From: CAIXQW01 sp046049675 | GTDB taxonomy: Bacteria; Bacteroidota; Bacteroidia; Chitinophagales; Chitinophagaceae | Assembly: GCA_046049675.1 (NCBI GenBank) | Contig: JBJORA010000074.1 | Coordinates: forward strand, 34,524 to 98,523 | Length of the DNA stretch: 64,000 bases | Direction of reading: 5' to 3' | Part shown: in pieces, positions 8,955-17,688 of the stretch | How the letters are laid out: the number at the start of each line of letters is the position of its first letter | Numbering within the stretch: position 1 is the first letter of the stretch | Notes under the pieces: generated by a model | Told to the model about the DNA's origin: nothing | Seen by the model: the letters and a program-made list of their open reading frames with translations, nothing else | The model's database searches: none | Made by a program: the position numbers and the translations under genes

Positions 8955-11900
8955 ATGGAGGGTTACAATACACTCATATCTAGGTTAGATGCTTTTATTC
9001 GGAAGTATTATACCAATAAGCTCATTCGTGGCTTGATGGTTACTATTTCTGCTGTTCTAGCGTTATGGTTAATCTTAAGTGTTGGCGAGTACCACTTTTA
9101 TTTTAGTACTACAACGCGTTTGGTACTAGATGTTATTTTTCTCGGTATTGCAGGTTTTGCACTAGTTGCTTGGATTATCATTCCATTGTTTCAAATATTG
9201 CGTCTTGGTAAGGTTATTAGCCACGAAAAAGCTGCAAGTATTATTGGTGTACACTTTCCTAATGTACAAGACAAACTCTTAAATGTATTGCAGCTCAAAC
9301 AGCAAAACGAAAGCAGCAGTAATGCTTTGTTGCTAGCAAGTATAGATCAAAAAACGAAAGAGCTACAGCCAATACCTTTTCAGCGTGCTATAGATTTAAC
9401 GCGTAACAGAAAGTATTTGAAGTTTTTGTTGCCACCTATTGCAGTTTTGCTTTGCTTGCTATTAGTATGGCCAGCAATTTTAACTGAAGGCACTAAGCGT
9501 TTGATTCAGCCAAATAAGAAGTTTGAACCTAAAGCGCCTTTTTCTTTCGAACTCATCAACAAGAATTTGAGCGTTGCACAGTACGACGACTTCGAAGTAC
9601 AAGTAACAACAAAAGGTACAGCAGCACCAGAAAAAATGAGCATCGTATCTAACGGTCATGCGTATGACATGATTAAGGATAAAGGCGTGTTTAAGTACAA
9701 GTTTACAAAAGTGCCACGCAGTCAGGATTTCAACTTTTCGGCTGCAGGCTTTAGTAGTAAGGCATATAAGCTAAATGTATTAATGCGTCCTGCGATTAGT
9801 AGCTTTAAGGTATACGTAGACTATCCCGACTATACGGGCCACAAAGATGAAGTGCTAGACAATATGGGAGATATCGTAGCACCTGAAGGCACCAATGTAA
9901 AGTGGGTATTTAATACGGCTAATACAGATAATGTGTTGTTTCAATTTGGCGACAATGGCAGCAGCATAGCTATTCCTAAAAATGGCGATGTGTTTAGTTA
10001 CAATGCGCGATTTATGCGCGACACCACTTACAATATCTTGGTACGCAATAATCAAATTAGCAAAGGAGATAGTCTGCACTACAATGCCAATATCGTGCCC
10101 GACCAAAACCCTGCGATTAATGTTACACAGTACAACGATAGTAGTACAGGTGACTATGTTTTATTTGTTGGAGAAGCAAGCGACGACTATGGTATTAGTA
10201 AAGTGAACCTTGTTTACAATCTTACACAAGTAGATAATAACCAAAGGCAAATTGGCGGCGCTAAGAAAGGCGCAATTCCAATGGGCATCAGTGGTAAAAC
10301 GTTTTCTCAGTTCAACCATATGTTTGACATTGAGAGTCTAGGTTTAAAGCCTGGCTCAAAGCTGCAATACTATTTTGAAGTATGGGATAACGATGCAGTA
10401 AATGGTAGCAAGAGTGCTCGCAGCCAAGAGTTTACCTATGAAAAACCAACTGAAAAGCAACTAGATAGTTTGTTTGAAGAAACGCAAGCAGAAGTAGCGC
10501 AAGAAGTAAGTGACGGTGCCAAGCAAAGCGAAAAGCTAGAAGAGAAAAGCCGCGAAATGCAAGAGCGTATGCTCGAGAAAGAAAACTTGAATTGGGAAGA
10601 TCGTCAGCAAGTGCAGCAGCTAATACAGCAGCAACAGCAAATGATGCAAAACATTGAGCAAACCAAGGAGAAGTTTCAAGAGAATAACCAAAGTGAAGTA
10701 AAAGAATACAGCGAGCAAATACAAGAGCGCCAAGATGAAATAGAGCGCATCATGGATGAAATGCTCACAAAAGAAATGAAAGAAAAGCTCGATCGCTTGC
10801 AAGAGATGATGGAGCGTTTGAGCAAGGAGCAAATATTTCAGGAGTTAAAAGACCTAGAGCAAAATCAAGAACTTCAACAAAAGGACTTTGAGCGTTTGCA
10901 GAAGTTGATGAACGACCTAGAGCGCGACATGAAGATGGAAGACCTTGCTAATAAGATGCGTGAATTGGCTGAAATGCAAAAGAAGTTGCAGCAAGCTAAT
11001 GAGCAAGGCTTAAAAACTGCAGAGGAGCTAAAGGCTGAGCAAGATGCTTTGAACAAAAAGTTTGAAGAAGCGCAAAAAGAAATGCGTGAAATAGAAAGCT
11101 TGAATGAAAAGAGCGAATCGCCAACTGACATGGAAGAATTGAAGCAGTTGGAAAAAGAAGCAGAAGAAAACATGCAAGGCAGTAGTAAAGACTTGCAGAA
11201 AAAAGATAAATCTGGCGCGAACAAGAAACAAAAAGAAGCAAAGAATAAACTTGAGGAAATGAGTGCTAAGCTGAAAGAAGCAGCAGAAGGCTCAGAAGAT
11301 CAAACAGAGATTGATATAAAGGCGACGCGTCAAATATTAAGTAACTTAATTCGTTTGTCTTTCTCGCAAGAAAAACTCATGGATGAAGTGCGTACAACGC
11401 CTGCTAATAATCCGCAGTATTTGAGCAATGTGCAAGTACAACAAAAGTTGCGAACTGATAGTAAGATGATTGCTGATAGCTTATTTGTGCTGAGCAAGCG
11501 CATGAGTTCTTTGAGTAGCATCGTTAATAAAGAAGTTGATGCCGTGGAGCGCAACATGGGCAAGTCTATTGATAAATTGGAGCAGCGTTCAGTAAGTGAG
11601 GCGCTCGCTAATCAGCAGTATGTGATGACTGGTGTAAATAATCTTGCACTTATGCTAAACGAAGTTTTGCAACAGTTACTCGACAAGCAAAACGAAGAAA
11701 GTAATCAAGAGAGCAATGGTAGCTGCAATAAGCCTGGCAGTAAAAAGAAGAAAGGCAAAGGCAAGGGCAAAGGTTCTGGCAGTGGACAGCAAATGCAAGA
11801 CATTATTAGCCAACAACAAAAATTGGGTGGTGCTTTACAACAATTAATGGCGCGCAAAAGTGGCCAAGGTCAAAAGCCTGGTGGCGGCAAGCAAGGCAAA

Positions 11901-12512
11901 GACGGTAAAGATGGCGAGGATGGAAAAGATGGTGAAGGCGGTAAGAAGGGCCAAGGTGGTAAGAAAGGCGAAGGCGGCGAGGGCGGCAAAGATGGCGAAG
12001 GTGGTAAGCAAGGTCAAGGCGGACAAAACGGAAGTGGCGGCGGCGGCACTGGCAACGGTGGCGAAGGCGATCAGCAAATGAGCGAAGCGCAAGAGATTGC
12101 AAAAATAGCGGCACAGCAAGCAGCATTGCGTAAACAACTGAACGACTTGCACCAGCAAATGCTTAAAGAGGGCAAGACACCAGGCAATAAGCTCAAAGAA
12201 ATTGAACAAGATATGGATCGCAATGAAACCGATCTTGTGAACAGAAGAATTACTGACGAATTGATTCGTAGGCAGAGTACAATCATTACAAGAATGCTTG
12301 AAGCAAAGGAAGCGATGCGCGAGCAAGACCAAGGCGAAGAACGTCAGAGCAATGCAGGCAAAGAGCTTAGTAGAGAAGTGCCAGCTAGTTTGCAGAAGAT
12401 CTTAAAGGACAAGCAGAGCGCTATTGAATATTACAAAACAGTGCCGCCAGACTTAAAGCCTTATTACAAGCAGCTCGTAGAACAGTATTTTGGAACTATT
12501 AATGTAAAGTAG
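8955..12512 (+). CDS. DUF4175 family membrane protein with coiled coil and collagen-like Gly-x-y tract
   Basis: The 1185 residues have the build of the large Bacteroidota DUF4175 proteins: hydrophobic segments at about residues 25-45, 52-78 and 155-175, a beta-rich region to about 500 (PDYTGHKDEVL, ASDDYGISKVNLVY), then a long E/Q/K coiled coil (about 500-760). A lysine-rich GKGKGKG segment and a tract of about 17 Gly-x-y triplets (GKQ GKD GKD GED...) at about residues 978-1028 follow, and the protein ends in a further helical region. Function is not established for the family; membrane attachment with a large soluble part is inferred. It lies 123 bp after sprA on the same strand. The ATG at 8955 is followed at once by the first amphipathic and membrane segment. 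Confidence 0.8.
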   Translation: MEGYNTLISRLDAFIRKYYTNKLIRGLMVTISAVLALWLILSVGEYHFYFSTTTRLVLDVIFLGIAGFALVAWIIIPLFQILRLGKVISHEKAASIIGVHFPNVQDKLLNVLQLKQQNESSSNALLLASIDQKTKELQPIPFQRAIDLTRNRKYLKFLLPPIAVLLCLLLVWPAILTEGTKRLIQPNKKFEPKAPFSFELINKNLSVAQYDDFEVQVTTKGTAAPEKMSIVSNGHAYDMIKDKGVFKYKFTKVPRSQDFNFSAAGFSSKAYKLNVLMRPAISSFKVYVDYPDYTGHKDEVLDNMGDIVAPEGTNVKWVFNTANTDNVLFQFGDNGSSIAIPKNGDVFSYNARFMRDTTYNILVRNNQISKGDSLHYNANIVPDQNPAINVTQYNDSSTGDYVLFVGEASDDYGISKVNLVYNLTQVDNNQRQIGGAKKGAIPMGISGKTFSQFNHMFDIESLGLKPGSKLQYYFEVWDNDAVNGSKSARSQEFTYEKPTEKQLDSLFEETQAEVAQEVSDGAKQSEKLEEKSREMQERMLEKENLNWEDRQQVQQLIQQQQQMMQNIEQTKEKFQENNQSEVKEYSEQIQERQDEIERIMDEMLTKEMKEKLDRLQEMMERLSKEQIFQELKDLEQNQELQQKDFERLQKLMNDLERDMKMEDLANKMRELAEMQKKLQQANEQGLKTAEELKAEQDALNKKFEEAQKEMREIESLNEKSESPTDMEELKQLEKEAEENMQGSSKDLQKKDKSGANKKQKEAKNKLEEMSAKLKEAAEGSEDQTEIDIKATRQILSNLIRLSFSQEKLMDEVRTTPANNPQYLSNVQVQQKLRTDSKMIADSLFVLSKRMSSLSSIVNKEVDAVERNMGKSIDKLEQRSVSEALANQQYVMTGVNNLALMLNEVLQQLLDKQNEESNQESNGSCNKPGSKKKKGKGKGKGSGSGQQMQDIISQQQKLGGALQQLMARKSGQGQKPGGGKQGKDGKDGEDGKDGEGGKKGQGGKKGEGGEGGKDGEGGKQGQGGQNGSGGGGTGNGGEGDQQMSEAQEIAKIAAQQAALRKQLNDLHQQMLKEGKTPGNKLKEIEQDMDRNETDLVNRRITDELIRRQSTIITRMLEAKEAMREQDQGEERQSNAGKELSREVPASLQKILKDKQSAIEYYKTVPPDLKPYYKQLVEQYFGTINVK

Positions 12513-12694
12513 TTTCTACTTTCTTGTTGATTGGGCTTTATCATTCAAATCAAGCTGAATTACTGCTATTAAGCTTGAATTGCAGGCTTAGCGCCGATTT
12601 CTGCGTTAGCAAGCAAGGTATTGCGCAACATCTTTCATAACAAAACAATATGATATACTGATGTAAACACTGAAATTCCTGTGCCCATACCTAA

Positions 12695-12702
12695 TATATT
12701 TG
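12695..12702 (+). promoter_or_regulatory. Putative -7 box (TATATTTG) of the PPIase gene
   Basis: TATATTTG is a perfect TAnnTTTG match 25 nt before the ATG at 12728. The 215-bp gap upstream (12513-12727) also holds a 7-bp inverted repeat, TCAAGCT/AGCTTGA, at 12550-12556 and 12572-12578 without a T-tract; I see no gene there. Confidence 0.45.
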
Positions 12703-12727
12703 CAGCAACAATTAAAAGTAAAGAAAA

Positions 12728-13765
12728 ATGAAAAAGCTTTGTATGCTATTAGTGGTGCTATTGAGCATAGGTACGGTAGCGACTGCTAAGAAAAAGAAGT
12801 ACAGCGAAATGGACGAGAAATTTTTATCTACACAGAAAGACGGCATGTTTGCCAAATTTGAAACAAGCAAAGGTGTGATTTACACAACTTTAGAGTTTGA
12901 AAAAACACCTATTACTGTAGCCAACTTTGTTGGACTAGCTGAAGGTACGCAACACAATGAGCGCAAGGCTGATGGTGTGCCTTATTATAATGGCTTGGTT
13001 TTTCATCGTGTAATTCCAAATTTCATGATTCAAGGTGGTTGTCCTTTAGGTAATGGCACAGGCGATCCTGGTTATAAATTTGACGATGAAATTGATCCAT
13101 CTTTGAAGCATACTGGTCCTGGTATTTTAAGCATGGCTAATGCTGGCCCTGGTACAAATGGTTCTCAGTTTTTTATTACACACGTTGCAACACCATGGTT
13201 AGATGGTAAGCATACCGTGTTTGGCCATGTGGTAGAAGGACAAAGTGTAGTAGATGCTATTGCACAAAACGATAGCTTGAAGAGCGTAACAATTTTGCGT
13301 AAAGGCAAGGCTGCAGAAGCATTTAATGCACCTGCAACATTTGCTAAGGCTGGCGAAGTAGCTGCTGCAAAGCGTGCAGAAGCAGAAGCTAAAGCTAAAG
13401 CAGCCTTAGAAGCAATAGCTAAAGATTTTAAGAATAGCACTGCAAGCGGCTTACGTTATGTGGTATTAAAAGAAGGTAGCGGTGCAAAACCAACAGCTGC
13501 AAGCAATGTAACTGTACACTATACAGGTATGCTCGTTGATGGCAAGGTGTTTGATAGTAGTGTACAGCGTGGTACACCTGCAAGCTTTGGCTTAAACCAA
13601 GTTATCAAAGGTTGGACAGAAGGCTTACAGTTGATGAACGAAGGTGCCAAGTATAAATTCTTAATTCCAAGTGGCTTAGGTTATGGCGCACAGGGTTACC
13701 CAGGTGTTATTCCACCGAATGCAGACTTAATTTTTGAAGTAGAATTAATTAAGGTGAATAACTAG
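12728..13765 (+). CDS. Secreted peptidyl-prolyl isomerase, cyclophilin-FKBP fusion
   Basis: PPIases speed cis-trans isomerisation of Xaa-Pro bonds, here probably helping exported proteins fold. A signal peptide (M-K-K-L-C-M-L-L-V-V-L-L..., cleaved near residue 20) leads to two catalytic domains. The first is a cyclophilin domain (about 38-195) with HRVIPNFMIQGG, GSQFFIT and WLDGKHTVFG. After an Ala/Lys/Glu helix linker (about 205-235) comes an FKBP domain (about 238-345) with VTVHYTGMLVDGKVFDSS, VIKGWTEGLQLM and the GYGAQGYPGVIPPNADLIFEVEL core. Two unrelated PPIase folds in one chain is a recurrent Bacteroidota arrangement. The gene has its own promoter and terminator, so it is probably monocistronic. 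Confidence 0.93.
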   Translation: MKKLCMLLVVLLSIGTVATAKKKKYSEMDEKFLSTQKDGMFAKFETSKGVIYTTLEFEKTPITVANFVGLAEGTQHNERKADGVPYYNGLVFHRVIPNFMIQGGCPLGNGTGDPGYKFDDEIDPSLKHTGPGILSMANAGPGTNGSQFFITHVATPWLDGKHTVFGHVVEGQSVVDAIAQNDSLKSVTILRKGKAAEAFNAPATFAKAGEVAAAKRAEAEAKAKAALEAIAKDFKNSTASGLRYVVLKEGSGAKPTAASNVTVHYTGMLVDGKVFDSSVQRGTPASFGLNQVIKGWTEGLQLMNEGAKYKFLIPSGLGYGAQGYPGVIPPNADLIFEVELIKVNN

Positions 13766-13796
13766 AAACGTAAGTGTTTCCTGAAAATACAAAAGA

Positions 13797-13820
13797 GGTC
13801 AGCATATGCTGGCCTTTTTT
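13797..13820 (+). terminator. Rho-independent terminator after PPIase gene
   Basis: GGTCAGC-ATAT-GCTGGCC forms a 7-bp stem (one G-T pair) followed by six T. It lies 31 bp after the stop codon. Confidence 0.85.
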
Positions 13821-13932
13821 ATTGCGTAAGCTCTAGCATAGTGATGTTAGTGCATTGCATAGAAAGCTGGCATTTTATTGCTTAGATAAAAAATAGTCAA
13901 AAGCGAGTATAGTAGCAGAAAAATGAGGATTC

Positions 13933-13940
13933 TACTTTTG
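13933..13940 (+). promoter_or_regulatory. Putative -7 box (TACTTTTG)
   Basis: TACTTTTG matches TAnnTTTG exactly and ends 28 nt before the ATG at 13969. No convincing -33 TTTG is present. Confidence 0.45.
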
Positions 13941-13968
13941 CTTCATAAACAAACTAAAAAAGTAAAGA

Positions 13969-14475
13969 ATGAAAAAGTCAATCATCAACGCAGCAGTCCT
14001 TTTACTAATTACACTATGTGGTAGTTTAACCGCTGCAGCACAAACAGTAAGCCCAGATGCTAAACTAAAGAAGCAACTAGACAAAATGAAGATTAAGTAT
14101 GAGGTAAATGAAAAAACGGGCAACTTCAAAATTATCTTCAAGATGGACAACGACAGAACGCAACAAGTCATTGTAAAGAGTAAGCCGTCAACCTACGAAG
14201 GGGTAGAATATCGCGAAATATATTCTGTTGCAGCAGGCAAGCCGTCACTTACGGACTATAGCCAAGAAACTCTAATGAGTTTGATGAACATGAATTACAA
14301 TAATACCGTTGGCTATTGGCAAATTGATGGCGCCAATGGTGCACCGTATACGTTGGAATTTGCGGTGAGAATTTCCCCTGATGCAGAAAACGACCAACTT
14401 AACTCTTTGATAGAGCTATGTGCTAAACAAGCCGAAAAAATGGAGTTGAAGTTAACGACAGAGGATAAGTACTAG
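13969..14475 (+). CDS. Small secreted YbjN-like protein (copy 1)
   Basis: A 168-residue protein with a signal peptide (M-K-K-S...TAAAQ, cleaved near residue 24). The mature part, L-x-x-Q-L-D-x-M-K-I-K-Y-E-V-N followed by a beta strand, then LMNMN...GYWQID and a final helix AEKMELKL, resembles the YbjN / type III secretion chaperone-like fold; this is a fold guess, not a firm family call. It is a tandem paralogue of the next gene: the same 13 residues (MDNDRTQQVI-x-KSKP with one change) recur, as does the C-terminal AEKMELKLTT-x-DKY. No enzyme motif is seen. Function unknown; periplasmic or outer-surface location inferred. Confidence 0.8.
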   Translation: MKKSIINAAVLLLITLCGSLTAAAQTVSPDAKLKKQLDKMKIKYEVNEKTGNFKIIFKMDNDRTQQVIVKSKPSTYEGVEYREIYSVAAGKPSLTDYSQETLMSLMNMNYNNTVGYWQIDGANGAPYTLEFAVRISPDAENDQLNSLIELCAKQAEKMELKLTTEDKY

Positions 14476-14493
14476 TTGTTGTTGAAGCAATTG

Positions 14494-14566
14494 TTGATTT
14501 TGTATAATTCAAACAAAATAGTTGTAGCCCTATGTAATAGACTACATTTGAATTATACAAAATCAA
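14494..14566. repeat. Perfect 20-bp inverted repeat between paralogues
   Basis: The left arm 14494-14513 (TTGATTTTGTATAATTCAAA) is the exact reverse complement of 14547-14566. The 33-nt loop contains a second short pair, TGTAG (14523-14527) and CTACA (14542-14546). The right arm overlaps the last four bases of the TACATTTG promoter box and ends 9 nt before the next ATG. No T-tract follows, so it is not a classical terminator. It could be an operator, an mRNA hairpin around the start of the second gene, or a mobile-element remnant. Confidence 0.85.
14543..14550 (+). promoter_or_regulatory. Putative promoter -7 box (TACATTTG) with -33 TTG
   Basis: TACATTTG is an exact TAnnTTTG match; GTTG at 14521-14524 sits about 18 nt upstream, close to the expected -33 position. 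The box is partly inside the right arm of the 20-bp inverted repeat. Confidence 0.5.
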
Positions 14567-14575
14567 ACTACAACA

Positions 14576-15085
14576 ATGACAATTAGAAAAACAGTTTTTG
14601 CGGCAACATGTTTGCTTGCAGCCATCTGCATTAACAGCACAAGCCACGGCCAAAGCATAACACCCGATGCAAGAATTAAGCGACAATTGGATGGCCTTAA
14701 AGTAAAGTACGAGGTTAATGAAAGTACTGGTAACTTCAAAGTGCTTTTCTCGATGGACAACGACAGAACGCAACAAGTAATAATTAAGAGTAAGCCAGCT
14801 ACATTTGGTGGCTATGAATACCGCGAAGTCTATTCGGTGGCAGCAGGCAAACCTACTTTGGCCGACTATAGTCAAGAGACCCTAATGACCTTAATGAATA
14901 TGAATTACACAAACAAAGTAGGTTATTGGCAGATTGATGGCGAAAGTGGCGCACCTTTTACGCTTGAGTTTACTGTTCGTATGTCGGCCTCGGCAGGTGA
15001 CGATCAGCTTGAGTCTTTGATTAAGCTATGTGCATTGCAGGCAGAAAAGATGGAGCTCAAACTGACTACACAGGATAAATACTAG
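14576..15085 (+). CDS. Small secreted YbjN-like protein (copy 2)
   Basis: A 169-residue paralogue of the preceding gene with the same layout: signal peptide (M-T-I-R-K-T...ASHGQ-like end near residue 26), S-I-T-P-D-A-R-I-K-R-Q-L-D-G-L-K, the shared MDNDRTQQVI block, LMNMNYTNKVGYWQIDGE and the AEKMELKLTTQDKY end. The two proteins look roughly 60% identical by eye, so the duplication is not recent. It has its own promoter box and a terminator 30 bp after the stop, so the two copies can be controlled separately. No catalytic residues recognised; function unknown. Confidence 0.8.
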   Translation: MTIRKTVFAATCLLAAICINSTSHGQSITPDARIKRQLDGLKVKYEVNESTGNFKVLFSMDNDRTQQVIIKSKPATFGGYEYREVYSVAAGKPTLADYSQETLMTLMNMNYTNKVGYWQIDGESGAPFTLEFTVRMSASAGDDQLESLIKLCALQAEKMELKLTTQDKY

Positions 15086-15115
15086 TTAGACGAATTAATG
15101 ATCTTACATAAAAGA

Positions 15116-15143
15116 GGCATTGCAAATTAGCAGTGCCTTTTTT
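15116..15143 (+). terminator. Rho-independent terminator
   Basis: GGCATTGC-AAATTA-GCAGTGCC pairs over 8 bp (one G-T) and is followed by six T. It closes the paralogue pair. Confidence 0.85.
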
Positions 15144-15234
15144 ATTTCGCATTGACTGCAGCATAGGGCAGGGCATAGCCGGTGTAAAACATTGCTCATT
15201 GCTTGTTTTGCAACAATTTTACTTAATTTGCGGT

Positions 15235-16233
15235 ATGAAGAAATTATTATTTCTACTTTCTGCTAGTTTTTTTGCTTTAAGCAGCTATGCACAAGATTCT
15301 ACGAGCGAAGCAAGTGATCAGCCTGTTGAGAGCTTCGATGCAAGTGCCTACGGCGATGCAGATGCAAGTAATGCTTTGTGCACACAAAAAGTAATCAACC
15401 AAACGCCTACACGTATTATTAGTGTTGGATATGAACACAACCTAAAGCACGATATTAGCGGTATAACGGCTAATGGCTTGGGTGGTATGAGACTAGGTGC
15501 ATCTGTTTTGGCTGTGAGCACGAATAAGGTTATACTTAGTATAGGGGCTTCGTATTGGGGTTCTAAATTCAATGCGCCAAACATTCCCGTTGCGACCTCC
15601 GATACCTTGAAGCGATTGCTCAATAATCGTATGGATGTTTTCGGCTTTAATGGCTTGATGTTTAAGCCATTAGACGCCAAGCACTTTATAATTGCACAGG
15701 CAAATATCGACTTTAGTAATATTGCTGATAATTCAACTTTTGGCTTTGATACGGACGGCATGACCTATTATGCAAGCCTTATGTACGGATGGAAGAAGAA
15801 CGATTATAAGATGTCGGCTATTGGTTTGGCGCGCACCTTGCGACTAGGCCGTCCTCTTTTTGTGCCGATATTCTTATATAATAAGACATTCAATAGTCAG
15901 TGGGGTGTAGAAATGCTTTTGCCTGCTCGAGCAGCTGTGCGTTACAACTTTAGTAATACCAATATGCTACTAGCTGGCTTTGAATTGGAGGGACAGCAGT
16001 ACTATATGAATGGTATTAATACTTGGTTACAGCGTGGCGAAATTAAGCCGCGTCTTACTTGGGAGAAAAAATTGACTGGCTTTATCTGGACAAGCGTCCA
16101 AGCTGGCTATCGTCTTGGATACCGCTTAAACGGTGTATCCAAGTACAATGGTAAAGTAGTAAACGAAGTAATGGTAAACAATTGGGGCAACTCGCCTTAC
16201 TTCAATGTTAGCTTCAACTTTGTTACGCCGTAG
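15235..16233 (+). CDS. Putative outer-membrane beta-barrel protein (DUF6268-like)
   Basis: The frame is open further upstream, but the ATG at 15235 gives a clean signal peptide (M-K-K-L-L-F-L-L-S-A-S-F-F-A-L-S-S-Y-A-Q), so it is the chosen start (332 residues). The mature protein is rich in alternating aromatic strands (ISVGYEHNLK, LRLGASVLAV, NVSFNF) and ends in a Phe-containing strand, as in outer-membrane barrels. The region GEIKPRLTWEKKLTGFIWTS resembles DUF6268 proteins; this assignment is tentative. A TTAATTTG box ends 4 nt before the ATG, so the mRNA may be leaderless. The gene converges on the next one with only 2 bp between stop codons. Confidence 0.7.
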   Translation: MKKLLFLLSASFFALSSYAQDSTSEASDQPVESFDASAYGDADASNALCTQKVINQTPTRIISVGYEHNLKHDISGITANGLGGMRLGASVLAVSTNKVILSIGASYWGSKFNAPNIPVATSDTLKRLLNNRMDVFGFNGLMFKPLDAKHFIIAQANIDFSNIADNSTFGFDTDGMTYYASLMYGWKKNDYKMSAIGLARTLRLGRPLFVPIFLYNKTFNSQWGVEMLLPARAAVRYNFSNTNMLLAGFELEGQQYYMNGINTWLQRGEIKPRLTWEKKLTGFIWTSVQAGYRLGYRLNGVSKYNGKVVNEVMVNNWGNSPYFNVSFNFVTP

Positions 16234-16235
16234 TT

Positions 16236-16958
16236 TTATAAATTTCGGTAGTAGCCAAGATTCCAACCAAAGCTATAGAGATTTTCTAGTACAGGAGCTT
16301 CTACGCTTGGTTTAAGATAGTAACGAAAGGTTGGTTCTACACGAATATTGCTTTTTGCATTGAGTCTGTAGTCTATACCTGCGCACAAGTCGAGTTTGAA
16401 ATTTATTTTTGTGTAGTTCGTAGATGAAATTTCTGATTGTTTTGTCTTACTATCTGTAGAGAAGACCACAAGAGTTGTTTTTTGCTGTTGAAATAGACTT
16501 GTCGTAACTGCTAAACCTGTTAATACACGCAAGTTGCCCTTGCCAAAATAGACGTTGGTTTTTAATGGAATTTCAAGGTAGTGGTATTTGTACTTAAGTC
16601 GCGCTCTATCGGGATTTACCGTATCAGCTGGAGTAAAAATTAGATCTACAATACGCGTTCTTTTGCCTTGGTTTGCAAATCTAAAGCCCACTTCTAAACT
16701 AGCACGCTTATTTACATTATAGCAAACACCGAGCCCTGTGGTATAGCCCAGCATAGGAATCTCTGTGTCATTTCTTGAGGAAATAGTATTAGCAGTAGAA
16801 CTACTATTATTACCGTTATATAGTAAACGGTAGCATATGTCTGGCGAAAAACTAAGACCAAGTTGCCACCATGGTTTCTCAACTTTTTGTTCTGCTGTTT
16901 GTGCAAAACTGCTTGCAGAAATTGCAACTAAAAATGCTAAAATTATTGGGGATTTCAT
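16236..16958 (-). CDS. Outer-membrane beta-barrel (porin family) protein
   Basis: The frame could start 22 codons earlier, but the ATG whose complement is at 16956-16958 gives a typical signal peptide (M-K-S-P-I-I-L-A-F-L-V-A...SSFAQ), leaving 240 residues. Strands such as LGLSFSPDICYRL, LGVCYNVNKRASLEVGFRFA, YHYLEIPLKTNVYF and the terminal GWNLGYYRNL are typical of the small Bacteroidota barrel family OMP_b-brl_2. No ligand is suggested. Its stop is 2 bp from the stop of the convergent upstream gene. Confidence 0.75.
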   Translation of the reverse strand: MKSPIILAFLVAISASSFAQTAEQKVEKPWWQLGLSFSPDICYRLLYNGNNSSSTANTISSRNDTEIPMLGYTTGLGVCYNVNKRASLEVGFRFANQGKRTRIVDLIFTPADTVNPDRARLKYKYHYLEIPLKTNVYFGKGNLRVLTGLAVTTSLFQQQKTTLVVFSTDSKTKQSEISSTNYTKINFKLDLCAGIDYRLNAKSNIRVEPTFRYYLKPSVEAPVLENLYSFGWNLGYYRNL

Positions 16959-17035
16959 ATTGCTTTGGTTGATATGTGAACTAAAGAACCGCTTAGCAAA
17001 GGGCGATTTACCCCAGCTAAGCATTTGAAGCTAAG

Positions 17036-17488
17036 CTACTTCTTGACCTGCCTGGTCCAAGTATCTGTACGGCCAATTAAGCTAATGCCAATATAGCCAC
17101 GAACCTTGATGGTGTTATTATTGTCCATACTAATAGTGCAGCTATATTCCTGACCATTTTTTGGATCGTAGATTGTGCCGTTTTCCCAAACCTTGTCCTC
17201 TGCATTGTACTTAAAAGCCTTCATATTGATAAGACCAAGTGTTGGCACAGTACGTTTGTTTACATCAGGGTTGCGCTTATCCAATTTTGGCTTGCCTGTA
17301 TCTGGATCATTTGGCTCTTTTAACCAAACAATTTTACCAGCATAGTGGCCACTTGTTGTTTTATAGATTTGCACCATACCTGTGCCTTCGCCATTCTTCC
17401 AAACGCCTACAATTGCATCTGCTGCATTTTGCGCAAACATGCTTGTAGCCATGAAAATACAAACTAAAAAACTTAATAATTTTTTCAT
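17036..17488 (-). CDS. DUF2147 secreted protein
   Basis: A signal peptide (M-K-K-L-L-S-F...SMFAQ) leads to a mature domain of about 130 residues with the DUF2147 hallmarks: VGVWKN-GEGTG-MVQIYK, YAGKIVWLKEPNDPDTGKPKLD, W-ENGTIYDPKNGQEYSC and VRGYIGISLIGRTDTWTR. The domain is a predicted beta-barrel of unknown function, secreted to periplasm or surface. The frame opens 8 codons earlier, but the ATG at 17488 is preceded by AAGGAG, an unusually clear Shine-Dalgarno for this organism. It is followed on the same strand by the OMP gene (77 bp gap). Confidence 0.88.
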   Translation of the reverse strand: MKKLLSFLVCIFMATSMFAQNAADAIVGVWKNGEGTGMVQIYKTTSGHYAGKIVWLKEPNDPDTGKPKLDKRNPDVNKRTVPTLGLINMKAFKYNAEDKVWENGTIYDPKNGQEYSCTISMDNNNTIKVRGYIGISLIGRTDTWTRQVKK

Positions 17489-17688
17489 TTTCTCCTTGAT
17501 TTCAGTGTGCAATATATGAGTTTATTTGTTAATTACTGCTCAATTTGGTTAAGCCAATTGTAATAAATCTGCGAAATGAACTCATGTATTTGAGACAGAA
17601 TTTAACATTTTGATTAACGCTATGCACTTCGCAGTTATAATGTATTTACTTTGCGCCATATTTCTAACTAAAACAAAACAAACACGAG

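Noticed and set aside
11844..12332. 162-codon minus-strand frame opposite the DUF4175 gene
   Set aside because: Shadow of the Gly-x-y tract; consists of biased Ala/Leu/Phe/Thr stretches without any family signal.
15133..15234. Upstream in-frame start for the 15235 outer-membrane protein
   Set aside because: It would begin inside the preceding terminator and add 34 residues before a perfect signal peptide.
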